NCBI GenBank assembly: GCA_016219075.1
Contig: JACRCJ010000249.1
Coordinates: forward strand, 1-8,046
Source of the DNA: Deltaproteobacteria bacterium
Lineage (GTDB): Bacteria; Desulfobacterota; GWC2-55-46
Direction of reading: 5' to 3'
Length of the DNA stretch: 8,046 bases
Shown: piece by piece, positions 1-6,313 of the stretch
Layout: the number at the start of each line of letters is the position of its first letter
How positions within the stretch are numbered: position 1 is the first letter of the stretch
The notes under the pieces: generated by a model
The model's input: the letters and a program-made list of their open reading frames with translations, nothing else
Databases searched by the model: none
What the model was told of the DNA's origin: nothing
Translations under genes and position numbers: made by a program

Positions 1-322
1 ACGTGAACGGCTCATAGTAGTCGTCTATGGTCGGCAGGTTCGGCTGGAAGAAGATGTTCGCAAGGGACCTGATCTTGCCGGGCCCCTTGAGAAGCTTAAG
101 CCTTAAGCTCCCGCCGGAGACTTCCCAGCCGCCCCTGTACCTCTCCTGGTCTTCCCAGGTCAGCGGATAACCCGCGCCCGGCTTTGTCTCTACGTTGTTC
201 CACCACATGTACTCGGCGCCTCTGCGGCTTGTCCATATGTTTTTACAGGACACGCTGCAGGTATGGCAGCCGATGCACTTGTCCATGTGAAAACTCATTG
301 AAAGTTGAGCTCTTATATCCAT
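1..322 (-). CDS. narH: Nitrate reductase beta subunit NarH, N-terminal part (cut by window edge)
   Basis: This is the iron-sulfur electron-transfer subunit of the NarGHI complex, which passes electrons from the membrane cytochrome to the NarG molybdenum site on the cytoplasmic face. 107 codons are visible. The protein opens with a ferredoxin-type cluster motif, C16-I-G-C19-H-T-C22-S-V-S-C26, at the same residue numbers as in E. coli NarH as I recall it, followed by KNIWTSRRGAEYMWWNNVE, ETKPGAGYP and IDDYYEPF, all hallmarks of NarH. The ATG at 322 lies one base after the narG stop. Its ribosome-binding site (AGGAGGTG, about 333-340) lies inside the last codons of narG, which implies translational coupling. 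There is no export signal. The remaining cluster motifs lie outside the window. A nitrite oxidoreductase beta subunit of the Nitrobacter type would look alike here, so reaction direction cannot be read from this fragment. Confidence 0.95.
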   Translation of the reverse strand, partial: MDIRAQLSMSFHMDKCIGCHTCSVSCKNIWTSRRGAEYMWWNNVETKPGAGYPLTWEDQERYRGGWEVSGGSLRLKLLKGPGKIRSLANIFFQPNLPTIDDYYEPFT

Positions 323-323
323 T

Positions 324-3300
324 TTACCACTTCACCTCCTGGTTTCTCATTTTTCTCACCAACACTGTTGTGTCCCTGATGATCGGGATCGGACCCCAGC
401 CGTTAAAGGCGTAGGAGAACTGGCCGTAACCGCCGGTCATGAGTGTCGGTTTGAGACGCTGCCTGGTAAGAGAGTTGTGGAATCCGCCCCTGATCTTGTT
501 CCTCTGCTCCGCCTTCGGGATGTTAACGGTTCTTTCCTGTGAATGATAGGCGAAACATGTCCCGGTCGGGATCCTTGCGCTTACGACCGCGCGGCATACG
601 AATATACCGTTGTCGTTGTAAGCCTCTATCCAGTCGTTATCCCTGATGCCAACGCTTTCGGCGTCCCTGTCGTTGACCCAGGCTGAGTTACCGCCGCGTG
701 AAAGCGTCAACATCCTCAGGTTGTCGTAGTGGGTCGAGTGGATCTGCCACTTTCCGTGCGGTGTGATGTAGTTAAGGACCAGAGCGTCCGTCTTATCAGA
801 CTTCTGGAGCTCGTTCATCTTAGCCGGGTTGAGCTTGTACTTGTGGACGCACAGAGCCTCGCCGAACTGGAGATAAACCGGGTGGTCGAGGTAGAAGTGC
901 TGCTTACCGGTCAGTGTCCTCCAGGGCACCCTGCGCTCTGTCTGGATGGTCCATGTGCCGTAGGCCCTCCCCTTCCTGTTGTCGCCTGTCCAAAGAGCGC
1001 TGGTGAGCCAGCGCCGTGGCTGTGCTACGATGTCGTCGTAGGTGATGGTGAAGTTCCTGTCGGGCCCGGCGATCTCTTCGGCGAGACCGTGAGCGCCTTC
1101 CCTGAACTCAACCTCTTCACCGTAGATGGCCTTGACGGCCTTCTTGGCGGCGTCGTAGTTCTCGGCATGGAGCCCGGTGTGGTGCTCCTCTTCGTGCCAC
1201 TGCCTGTAGCTGACCTCGCCGTTCGTGGTGCCGGAGAAGGCCATGACGAAGTTGGCTGCCTCCTTGGCGGTGTTCAAGGCGATGAGCTTGTGGCCGTTGA
1301 ACTGAACGGTGTCGATGTGCGGCTGACTGGCGTAGTTCTCATAGAGGTCCTTGCCGTCGAGCATGATGCCGTGGAAGCCGTACTTGCCCTTCATGAGCGG
1401 TCCTACGGCCGAGTACATCTTATCGATGTTGGCGTAGTCCCTCTCAACGACAGAGATGCTGGGCATCGTCTTGCCGGGGATGGCTTCGCACTCGCCCTTC
1501 TTCCAGTCCTGAACCCCGTTCAACGCAGGCTGCGCGATCTCGCCCGGCGTGTCGTGGTTGAGAGGAGCGGTCATGATCTCCTTTACGGGTTTCGGGAAGT
1601 GCTTCTTCGCTATCGTGGAGAACTTCTCGGCAAGGAACTTGTACGCGTCCCAGTCGCTCTTCGATTCCCAGTTCGGCGAGACAGCCGCGCCCATCGGGTG
1701 GATGAAGGAGTGGAGCTCCGTGGTGTTGATGTCTTCCTTCTCGTACCAGTGGGCCGCCGGGAGAACGATGTCGCAATAGGTCGGCGTGGTGTTCATACGC
1801 ATGTTCAGGTCGACGATGAGATCAAGCTTGCCGAGCGGGGATTCCCTGTACTTGAGTTCCTTCAGGAAGGGCTTGGCGACCTCTTCGGTGATCATGTTAT
1901 GATGCGTGCCGAGGAGGAACTTGAAGAAGTATTCCTGTCCCCTGCAGCTCGAACCAAGGGCGTTGGCTCTCCATATCAGCCATACTCTTGGGTAGTTCTC
2001 CGGGGCGTCCGGGTCCGCTATGGCGAAGTCCAGGGTGCCGCTCTTGAGCTGCTTGACGACATAATCGACGACCTCGGCGTCCGTCTTGGCGCCGGACCTC
2101 TGGGCCTCTTCATACAGGGCGATGTTGCTCTTGTTGAACTGCGGATAACCGGGCATCCAACCGAGCCTTACCGACCTGACGGCGTAGTCGGCCGTGTGCT
2201 GGTACTCAAGCTGCGACTTGTCAGGCACGTTGTGGTAGTCGGTTATGGCAGAGTCGTACTTGAACTGCTGCGTGTGTATGTACCAGTTGATCGGGTTGCT
2301 CATCAGCCTCGGAGGCCTTACCCAGTCGAGCGAGTGAGCGATCTGGCCCCATGAATCGAACGGAGCGAGCTTTTCCTGACCGACATAGTGCTGGAGACCG
2401 CCGCCGTTTCTTCCGACGCAGCCGCAGAGCATCAGGGCGTTCATCGAGGCCCTGTACATGAGGTCCGAGTGGTACCAGTGGTTGAAGCTGGCGCCGCAGA
2501 TGACCATCGAGCGGCCCTTTGTGACTTCGGCGTTGCCGGCGAACTCGCGGGCCACCTGGATGATGGTGTCACGGCCGATACCCGTGTACTTCTCCTGCCA
2601 CGCGGGCGAGTTGCCCTTGTCGTCATCGTAGTTCTTGCAGTAGTCGCCTGAAAGCCCCTTGCGGGCCACGCCGAGGTTGGCGATGTTGAGGTCGAATACG
2701 GTCGTTACCGGTACCCTGCCCTCTTTTGTCTCGATGTACTTTACGGGCACCTGCCTCTTGTACCTCTCGGGCTTATCAAGCTCGTAGAAGTTCACTTCAA
2801 GGGCGTCGTCCTTCCCGTCGAGCAGGGTCAGGGCCGGGGTGATGTCCTCGCCGGTCTTGCCGTCCTTGAGAAGGGTGTTCCACTTGCCGTGGCTCTCGTG
2901 CTTCTGGGGATACCTGTAGCCCATGCCGCCGTTTACTACGCGGGCCTTGCCGGTCTTCTCGTCCCACATGCAGAACTTCCACTCGGAGTTGTCCTCATCC
3001 GAGTAGCCGGCGAGGTCGCAGGCCCTTAAGTAGCGGCCGAGCTCGTAGCCGTCCTTGCTCTTCGTGAGTTTTACGAGGTTCGGCAGGTCTGTGTAGCTCC
3101 TTACGTAGCTGTCGAAGTACGGGACCTTCTTGTCTACATAGAACTCCTTGAGGATGACGTGGTTTACGCCCTGCCAGAAGGCAGTGTCTGAACCCGTCTT
3201 TAACGGCACCCACAGGTCGGCGTACTTGGTGACCTGGGAGTAGTCGGGGGCGCATACCACGAGCTTGGCTCCGCCCATCCTGAGCTCGGAGACGAAGTGG

Positions 3301-4046
3301 CAGTCCGCGGTCCTTGTCATGTTCGGGTTGGCTCCGTTCATGACGACATAGCCGGCGTTGTACCAGTCGGCGCTCTCGCAGGAGTCGGTCTGCTCGCCCC
3401 ATACTTCGGGCTCGGCGTTCGGAAGGTCAGTGTAGTAGTCGTAGAAGCTCAAGTGCACGCCGCCGATGAGCTGGTTGTAACGGGCGCCCGCGACGTAGCT
3501 GATCTGTGACATCGCCGGGATCGGCGAGAAGGCGATGTTCCTGTCCGGACCGTACTTCTTGATTGTGTGTATCTGGGCTGAAGCGATTATCTCGCAAGCG
3601 GTGTCCCAGTCGAACCTGCGGAATCCGCCCTTGCCCCTTGACCACTTGATCTTCTTGGAGAGATCGGGATTGTCAACGATGCTCCTCCAGGCGTCAACCG
3701 GGTCAGAGTGCTTGGACCTGGCTTCTTTCCAGGCGTCAAGCAGCACGCCTCTGCAGTAAGGATACTTGATCCTTACGGGGCTGTATACGTACCATGAAGC
3801 CGAGATACCTCTCTGGCAACCCCTGGGCTCGTACGGGGGGAGCGACTGCTCGAGCTTCGGATAGTCAACGGCCTGAAGCTCCCATGTGATGACTCCGTCC
3901 TTTACATAGACCATCCATGAGCAGCCGCCCGTGCAGTTGTTGCCATGGGTGCTCCTTACCGTCTTGTCGTACTGCCAGCGGTTCCTGTAAAACTCTTCCC
4001 ATCCCCTTTTTCCGGGGTTGATTTCATCTTGTATCCAGTTAGACAT
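324..4046 (-). CDS. narG: Respiratory nitrate reductase alpha subunit NarG (molybdenum bis-MGD catalytic subunit)
   Basis: Catalytic subunit that reduces nitrate to nitrite at a Mo-bis-molybdopterin guanine dinucleotide site, DMSO reductase superfamily. It has 1240 residues, close to the roughly 1247 of E. coli NarG. The FS0 [4Fe-4S] ligands H34, C38, C42 and C77 are present (motifs HGNNCTGGC and EPRGCQRG). The segment SFYDYYTDLP at 200-209 carries Y205 and D207, which align with the E. coli Tyr220 and molybdenum-ligand Asp222. WGEQTDSCESADWYN, NHWYH (522-526) and WYEKEDINTTELH (from 767) follow in the expected order, and the C-terminal pterin-binding motif HNSLTR...KPTLMTGGYG begins near 1190. 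The N-terminus has no twin-arginine motif, so the active site should face the cytoplasm. The start at 4046 directly follows the cytochrome stop (TAA then ATG), with GGAGGA about 7 bases upstream. A Nitrobacter-type NxrA is the main alternative, but no nxrX-like gene separates it from narH. Confidence 0.95.
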   Translation of the reverse strand: MSNWIQDEINPGKRGWEEFYRNRWQYDKTVRSTHGNNCTGGCSWMVYVKDGVITWELQAVDYPKLEQSLPPYEPRGCQRGISASWYVYSPVRIKYPYCRGVLLDAWKEARSKHSDPVDAWRSIVDNPDLSKKIKWSRGKGGFRRFDWDTACEIIASAQIHTIKKYGPDRNIAFSPIPAMSQISYVAGARYNQLIGGVHLSFYDYYTDLPNAEPEVWGEQTDSCESADWYNAGYVVMNGANPNMTRTADCHFVSELRMGGAKLVVCAPDYSQVTKYADLWVPLKTGSDTAFWQGVNHVILKEFYVDKKVPYFDSYVRSYTDLPNLVKLTKSKDGYELGRYLRACDLAGYSDEDNSEWKFCMWDEKTGKARVVNGGMGYRYPQKHESHGKWNTLLKDGKTGEDITPALTLLDGKDDALEVNFYELDKPERYKRQVPVKYIETKEGRVPVTTVFDLNIANLGVARKGLSGDYCKNYDDDKGNSPAWQEKYTGIGRDTIIQVAREFAGNAEVTKGRSMVICGASFNHWYHSDLMYRASMNALMLCGCVGRNGGGLQHYVGQEKLAPFDSWGQIAHSLDWVRPPRLMSNPINWYIHTQQFKYDSAITDYHNVPDKSQLEYQHTADYAVRSVRLGWMPGYPQFNKSNIALYEEAQRSGAKTDAEVVDYVVKQLKSGTLDFAIADPDAPENYPRVWLIWRANALGSSCRGQEYFFKFLLGTHHNMITEEVAKPFLKELKYRESPLGKLDLIVDLNMRMNTTPTYCDIVLPAAHWYEKEDINTTELHSFIHPMGAAVSPNWESKSDWDAYKFLAEKFSTIAKKHFPKPVKEIMTAPLNHDTPGEIAQPALNGVQDWKKGECEAIPGKTMPSISVVERDYANIDKMYSAVGPLMKGKYGFHGIMLDGKDLYENYASQPHIDTVQFNGHKLIALNTAKEAANFVMAFSGTTNGEVSYRQWHEEEHHTGLHAENYDAAKKAVKAIYGEEVEFREGAHGLAEEIAGPDRNFTITYDDIVAQPRRWLTSALWTGDNRKGRAYGTWTIQTERRVPWRTLTGKQHFYLDHPVYLQFGEALCVHKYKLNPAKMNELQKSDKTDALVLNYITPHGKWQIHSTHYDNLRMLTLSRGGNSAWVNDRDAESVGIRDNDWIEAYNDNGIFVCRAVVSARIPTGTCFAYHSQERTVNIPKAEQRNKIRGGFHNSLTRQRLKPTLMTGGYGQFSYAFNGWGPIPIIRDTTVLVRKMRNQEVKW

Positions 4047-4661
4047 TTACCGTCCTCCTTTTCCGCCGTAATTTCTCCACAACGCATCGTGGGCGGTACC
4101 GTTGTTCCTGTTCCTGTACCTGCCGCTCCAGATAATATTGAAGATGATCATTATGCCTACGAAACCGCCCAGACCGATCACCGTGAATGTGCCGCCGTGC
4201 GAAGGGGCGACAGCGGTCTTGCTCTGCTGTTCGAAGAACGCCCTCAGGTTGTCGACTTCCTCGTCGGTCACGTTCTTGGTCATGAAGATGGGACCCATGA
4301 CCGGCGAGCCGCCGCCGTTGATCCAGGCGCCGCTTACGAACATGTTCTTTGACTCGTCGGCGTAGATCTTGGTCAGATCGGGACCGACCACTCCGCCGCC
4401 GAGCTCTCCCACGCCGGCGCTGTGGCATGACATGCAGGCCGGTCCGCCGTTTGAGAACCTCTTCTCGCCGGTGAACAGCGCCTTGCCGACAGCCGGGTTG
4501 CCCTTCTCCACCGGGCCGGCGGGAGCCGCCGCCTGTTCAGCCGCAGGGGCCGCCGCATCTTCGGCCATGGTTGCCGTTGGCATGATCCCGGCTACAAGGG
4601 AAAACGCCAGTCCGAGTTGCAACCCTCTCCACAACATTCTTTTACAACTCTTTAAAACCAT
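4047..4661 (-). CDS. Membrane-anchored monoheme cytochrome c of the nar operon
   Basis: 204 residues. The N-terminus looks like a Sec signal peptide (basic K4-R12, hydrophobic 14-27, likely cleavage after A33 in ATMA/ED). An Ala/Pro-rich linker follows (about 35-51), then a small class I cytochrome c domain (about 54-147) with a single heme site C76-M-S-C79-H80. M122 in SPVMGPIF is the likely axial ligand. One hydrophobic span at about 158-178 and a basic tail (RYRNRNN, GGKGGR) anchor it with the heme in the periplasm. It touches narG without a gap, so it is almost certainly co-transcribed and tied to nitrate respiration. Cytochrome c genes beside the alpha subunit occur in Thermus (narC, diheme, different architecture) and in Nitrobacter nxr operons. 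By inference it donates electrons to, or accepts them from, the membrane gamma subunit. The start at 4661 has AGGAGGTG at 4668-4675; a later ATG at 4637 would remove the basic signal-peptide region. Confidence 0.9.
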   Translation of the reverse strand: MVLKSCKRMLWRGLQLGLAFSLVAGIMPTATMAEDAAAPAAEQAAAPAGPVEKGNPAVGKALFTGEKRFSNGGPACMSCHSAGVGELGGGVVGPDLTKIYADESKNMFVSGAWINGGGSPVMGPIFMTKNVTDEEVDNLRAFFEQQSKTAVAPSHGGTFTVIGLGGFVGIMIIFNIIWSGRYRNRNNGTAHDALWRNYGGKGGR

Positions 4662-4667
4662 ACCCTA

Positions 4668-4675
4668 CACCTCCT
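4668..4675 (-). promoter_or_regulatory. Strong ribosome-binding site of the cytochrome c gene
   Basis: On the minus strand AGGAGGTG lies 6 bases before the ATG at 4661. It decides this start over the internal ATG at 4637, which has no comparable signal. Confidence 0.75.
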
Positions 4676-4706
4676 TTACCTGCCGCTTTACTTTTTTTGT
4701 TTTATA

Positions 4707-4726
4707 TATCTATGGTTCCATAGATA
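4707..4726. promoter_or_regulatory. Perfect 9+9 inverted repeat, candidate operator for cytochrome c-narGH
   Basis: TATCTATGG and CCATAGATA are exact reverse complements separated by two bases. The site lies 46 bases upstream of the cytochrome start, in the AT-rich part of the 211-base gap after the unknown gene. It is not a terminator, because no T-run follows the stem in the minus direction (an A-rich tract does). On the minus strand it is followed by TATATAAAAC, which could hold a -10 element, and no good -35 is visible at normal spacing. The repeat would then lie across or just upstream of the promoter core, as expected for a dimeric transcription factor. It does not match the FNR (TTGAT-N4-ATCAA) consensus. 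The regulator family is unknown. Confidence 0.6.
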
Positions 4727-4872
4727 GGATTAAAACCTTATTTAAGCCGTCTCCCCCGTTCCCTGCCCTGCTTCAGGGTAGACTGTAGCAAGCGTCCTTG
4801 TCGACCGGGCGTTACTGACACAAACGGCGTCCATCTTTCAATGGGATTTTGTTCAGCGAGCCGTGGAAACGG

Positions 4873-5325
4873 TTAACGGAAGAGTAGATTATGCTCCAGG
4901 CCGCCTCTGGCAAGGTTCTGCGGTACCCGCAGTAGATCAAAACCTGTCTTTCGGGACCTCTCCACGGTTCTGTCGTGAAGGGGAGCGTCCTGTTTTTCCG
5001 TCCTGCACTTGCTTACGAACTCCAGGAGCCTTGCCCGGAACTTGAATACGACCACTTCCATGCCGCCTACGGGCTGAACAGGAGTGGCAGGCAGTGAACC
5101 AAGGACCCTGCCGAAAAGAGACCATGCCCGGACTATCGTCTTTTCGGTCACAGGCTCTTTAAGGACCTCGCGGCCTTCGTCCTGAAGGCTTCTGTACCGG
5201 TCAAGGACGGCGTTATAGCCCTTCATCTGCGCCTTCTTCCTGAAGGCCGGGCACAGGTGCAGGGCTGTCATGTACAGTAGCGACTGGCAGAGGCGTCTTA
5301 TATCTCTTTTGACCCTTTGACTCAT
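4873..5325 (-). CDS. Hypothetical basic protein, unrecognised
   Basis: 150 residues; I do not recognise the family. The sequence is rich in Arg, Lys and Leu, with no signal peptide, no clear membrane segment and no cofactor motif; its three cysteines (C13, C24, C107) are scattered. Residues 1-80 look mainly helical (for example RRLCQSLLYMTALHL and NAVLDRYRSLQDEGREVLKE), followed by a Gly/Pro-containing break (GSLPATPVQPVGG, 76-88) and a possible beta-type stretch MEVVVFKFR. Third codon positions are GC-rich like the neighbours, which supports real coding. The ATG at 5325 has GGAGGG at 5337-5342, a slightly long spacing, and a plausible promoter at 5462-5490. It lies between usp and the cytochrome gene on the same strand, but large gaps on both sides make operon membership doubtful. 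It could be a nar accessory protein, an insertion, or a shortened remnant of a longer gene; the sequence does not decide. Confidence 0.55.
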   Translation of the reverse strand: MSQRVKRDIRRLCQSLLYMTALHLCPAFRKKAQMKGYNAVLDRYRSLQDEGREVLKEPVTEKTIVRAWSLFGRVLGSLPATPVQPVGGMEVVVFKFRARLLEFVSKCRTEKQDAPLHDRTVERSRKTGFDLLRVPQNLARGGLEHNLLFR

Positions 5326-5365
5326 TTGCTTCAGAGCCCTCCGAATCTCAAGTTATTAACGGCCT

Positions 5366-5401
5366 GGCACAGGGGTGATGACATGGAGATCACCGCCTGC
5401 C
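5366..5401. repeat. Stem-loop in the leader of the unknown gene
   Basis: GGTGAT (5374-5379) and ATCACC (5389-5394) form a perfect 6-base stem with a 9-base loop. The stem extends through AGG-type pairing to 5366 and 5401 with small bulges. On the minus strand it lies in the approximately 130-base leader between the predicted promoter (5462-5490) and the start at 5325, ending about 25 bases before the ribosome-binding site. Confidence 0.5.
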
Positions 5402-5461
5402 TTGAGCCGCGATCGCCCAAAACCGAATTTGCAACACCAGCCTATTTGTAAGCAGGCCCGT

Positions 5462-5490
5462 AAAATACCAGATTCGGGTAACACTGTCCA
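5462..5490 (-). promoter_or_regulatory. Sigma-70-type promoter for the unknown gene
   Basis: On the minus strand TGGACA (5490-5485; 5 of 6 to TTGACA) is followed after exactly 17 bases by TATTTT (5467-5462), with TGG immediately before it forming an extended -10 (TGN). The expected start of transcription is near 5455, giving a leader of about 130 bases that contains a stem-loop. This is the best-formed minus-strand promoter I noticed in the gap after usp and suggests that the unknown gene is transcribed independently of narK-usp. Confidence 0.4.
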
Positions 5491-5549
5491 GTATTTTTAG
5501 CAAAGATTCAAAAAATTTTTGCGTTTTTTGAGGACGCCTGTCGCGCATT

Positions 5550-5581
5550 AAAATTCTCCGCCATAAATGGCGTAAAATTTT
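5550..5581. repeat. Long imperfect inverted repeat (15+15, 2-base loop)
   Basis: The arms AAAATTCTCCGCCAT (5550-5564) and ATGGCGTAAAATTTT (5567-5581) pair at 13 of 15 positions. The two mismatches lie between the inner CGCCAT/ATGGCG and the outer AAAATT/AATTTT blocks. In RNA the two-base centre would open into a slightly larger loop. No T-run follows on either strand that would make it a simple terminator. It lies in the gap between usp and the unknown gene, beside a second small palindrome, CGCT-AA-AGCG (5626-5635). Such dense symmetry is typical of dispersed intergenic repeats or structured RNA. Confidence 0.7.
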
Positions 5582-5613
5582 GATGGTGCGGAAAAATCAT
5601 TTAGATTTGCCAC

Positions 5614-5703
5614 TCCTTTTCCCAACGCTAAAGCGACGGGATTGCGGAGCGGCATACCCATTCAGTACAGGCCGGAAATCGACCCGGTTTACCGGGCTTT
5701 TTT
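5614..5703 (+). ncRNA. Candidate small RNA on the plus strand (speculative)
   Basis: A weak promoter-like pair, TTGATG (5580-5585) and TAGATT (5602-5607) with 16-base spacing, would start a plus-strand transcript near 5614. A good intrinsic terminator ends at 5703, giving about 90 bases. The predicted RNA would carry CUCCUUUUCC at its 5' end, exactly complementary to the ribosome-binding regions of narG and narK, followed by the small stem CGCT-AA-AGCG. No plus-strand protein gene explains the terminator. The promoter is poor, and the sequence could equally be part of a dispersed repeat, so this remains a low-confidence call. Confidence 0.25.
5683..5703 (+). terminator. Intrinsic terminator on the plus strand
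   Basis: CCCGG (5683-5687), loop TTTA, CCGGG (5692-5696), then C and six T (5698-5703). The polarity is plus only: in the minus direction the stem is followed by TCGATTTCC with no T-run. It points toward the 3' end of usp and has no plus-strand gene upstream, so it must end either a small RNA or stray antisense transcription. Confidence 0.55.
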
Positions 5704-5821
5704 AATGCCGGCCGCTTCAAGCATACCGGGGCAGGCCCTTTTAAGCCTATCGCGTCGATACCCGTATTTTATCCCTTCATCAACTGTCCTGAATGAAAAA
5801 GACGGGCGCTGATGGACGGCC

Positions 5822-6262
5822 TTATGCAAAGACCCATAAGACAGGGCACGGCGACTTCTTCGTTACCCTGTCCGTAACGCTTCCCATGAAGAGCTTTCCT
5901 ACCGGGGAGTAACGGTGCGTCGCCATGACTATAAGGTCGGCGTTCCGCTCTCCAGCAAGAGACAATATCTCGTATGCGGCGTCCCCTTCCCTCAGTACCG
6001 TCTCCATATGCTTGACCCCGCCTTCTTGAAGGGCTTTAGCCTGTTTTTCCAGCAACTCCCTGCCTTCGTTGAGCCAATCCTCGTGAATGGCGATCCACTC
6101 CTTGGAATTGGTGACTATGGGTTCGGAACGGTACCATTTTTCCACCACATTCAACAGTATCAGCTTCGCGTCCGAGATTTTGGACAGATACGCCGCCATT
6201 TCCACCGCCTTTTCGGTCAACTCGGAGCCGTCTACGGGGCATATTATATTTTTATATTTCAT
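5822..6262 (-). CDS. Universal stress protein (UspA family), single domain
   Basis: 146 residues, the normal length for a one-domain Usp. The N-terminus KNIICPVDGSELTEKAVEMAAYLS carries the family's first strand and the D11-G-S nucleotide-contact segment. The C-terminal part DLIVMATHRYSPVGKLFMGSVTDRVTKKSPCPVLWV carries the GS-V---V element and the closing PVL strand. The canonical ATP loop G-2x-G-9x-G-S/T is changed: the first Gly is A114, the second is R117, and only G127-S128 remain, so ATP binding is uncertain. The protein should be cytoplasmic. It starts 51 bases after narK on the same strand with GAGG before the ATG and is probably co-transcribed. Usp genes often accompany anaerobic respiration genes, but the exact role cannot be inferred from sequence. 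Confidence 0.9.
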   Translation of the reverse strand: MKYKNIICPVDGSELTEKAVEMAAYLSKISDAKLILLNVVEKWYRSEPIVTNSKEWIAIHEDWLNEGRELLEKQAKALQEGGVKHMETVLREGDAAYEILSLAGERNADLIVMATHRYSPVGKLFMGSVTDRVTKKSPCPVLWVFA

Positions 6263-6313
6263 TTCGACCTCGCTCAGTTAGTGTGTCCAGAATACCGCCA
6301 GTCCCAAACGGGC

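Larger units (their letters stand above)
5326..5821. other. 496-base intergenic region between usp and the unknown gene
   Basis: No protein gene of normal size is supported here. The stretch contains, from low to high coordinate, the leader and promoter of the unknown gene (minus strand, about 5326-5490), an AT-rich tract with AAAAATTTTT (5511-5520), the long inverted repeat at 5550-5581, the small palindrome at 5626-5635, and the plus-strand terminator at 5683-5703. Then come about 118 bases to the usp stop in which I see no clear minus-strand terminator: a T5 run follows the usp stop closely, but no good stem precedes it. A 37-codon open frame on the minus strand (5661-5548) spans the inverted repeat but has no ribosome-binding site. 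Confidence 0.6.

Noticed and set aside
729..2354. 541-codon open frame on the plus strand
   Set aside because: It lies fully antisense to narG, and its Val/Leu/Arg/Asp-rich translation is the usual mirror of a GC-rich gene. It has no motif, and narG motifs on the other strand are unmistakable.
5548..5661. 37-codon minus-strand frame ending in ...YAIYGGEF
   Set aside because: No ribosome-binding site, and it runs through the inverted repeat. The terminal GGEF letters are not in a diguanylate cyclase context, so it is more likely a by-product of a structured or repeated element.
5361..5700. Known riboswitch (fluoride, c-di-GMP or molybdenum cofactor)
   Set aside because: GGTGATG and the terminator are superficially suggestive, but I could not match the conserved cores of these classes, and no plus-strand gene follows.
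4873..5821. Insertion sequence or transposase remnant around the unknown gene
   Set aside because: No transposase motif, no terminal inverted repeats flanking the gene and no target-site duplication were found by eye.
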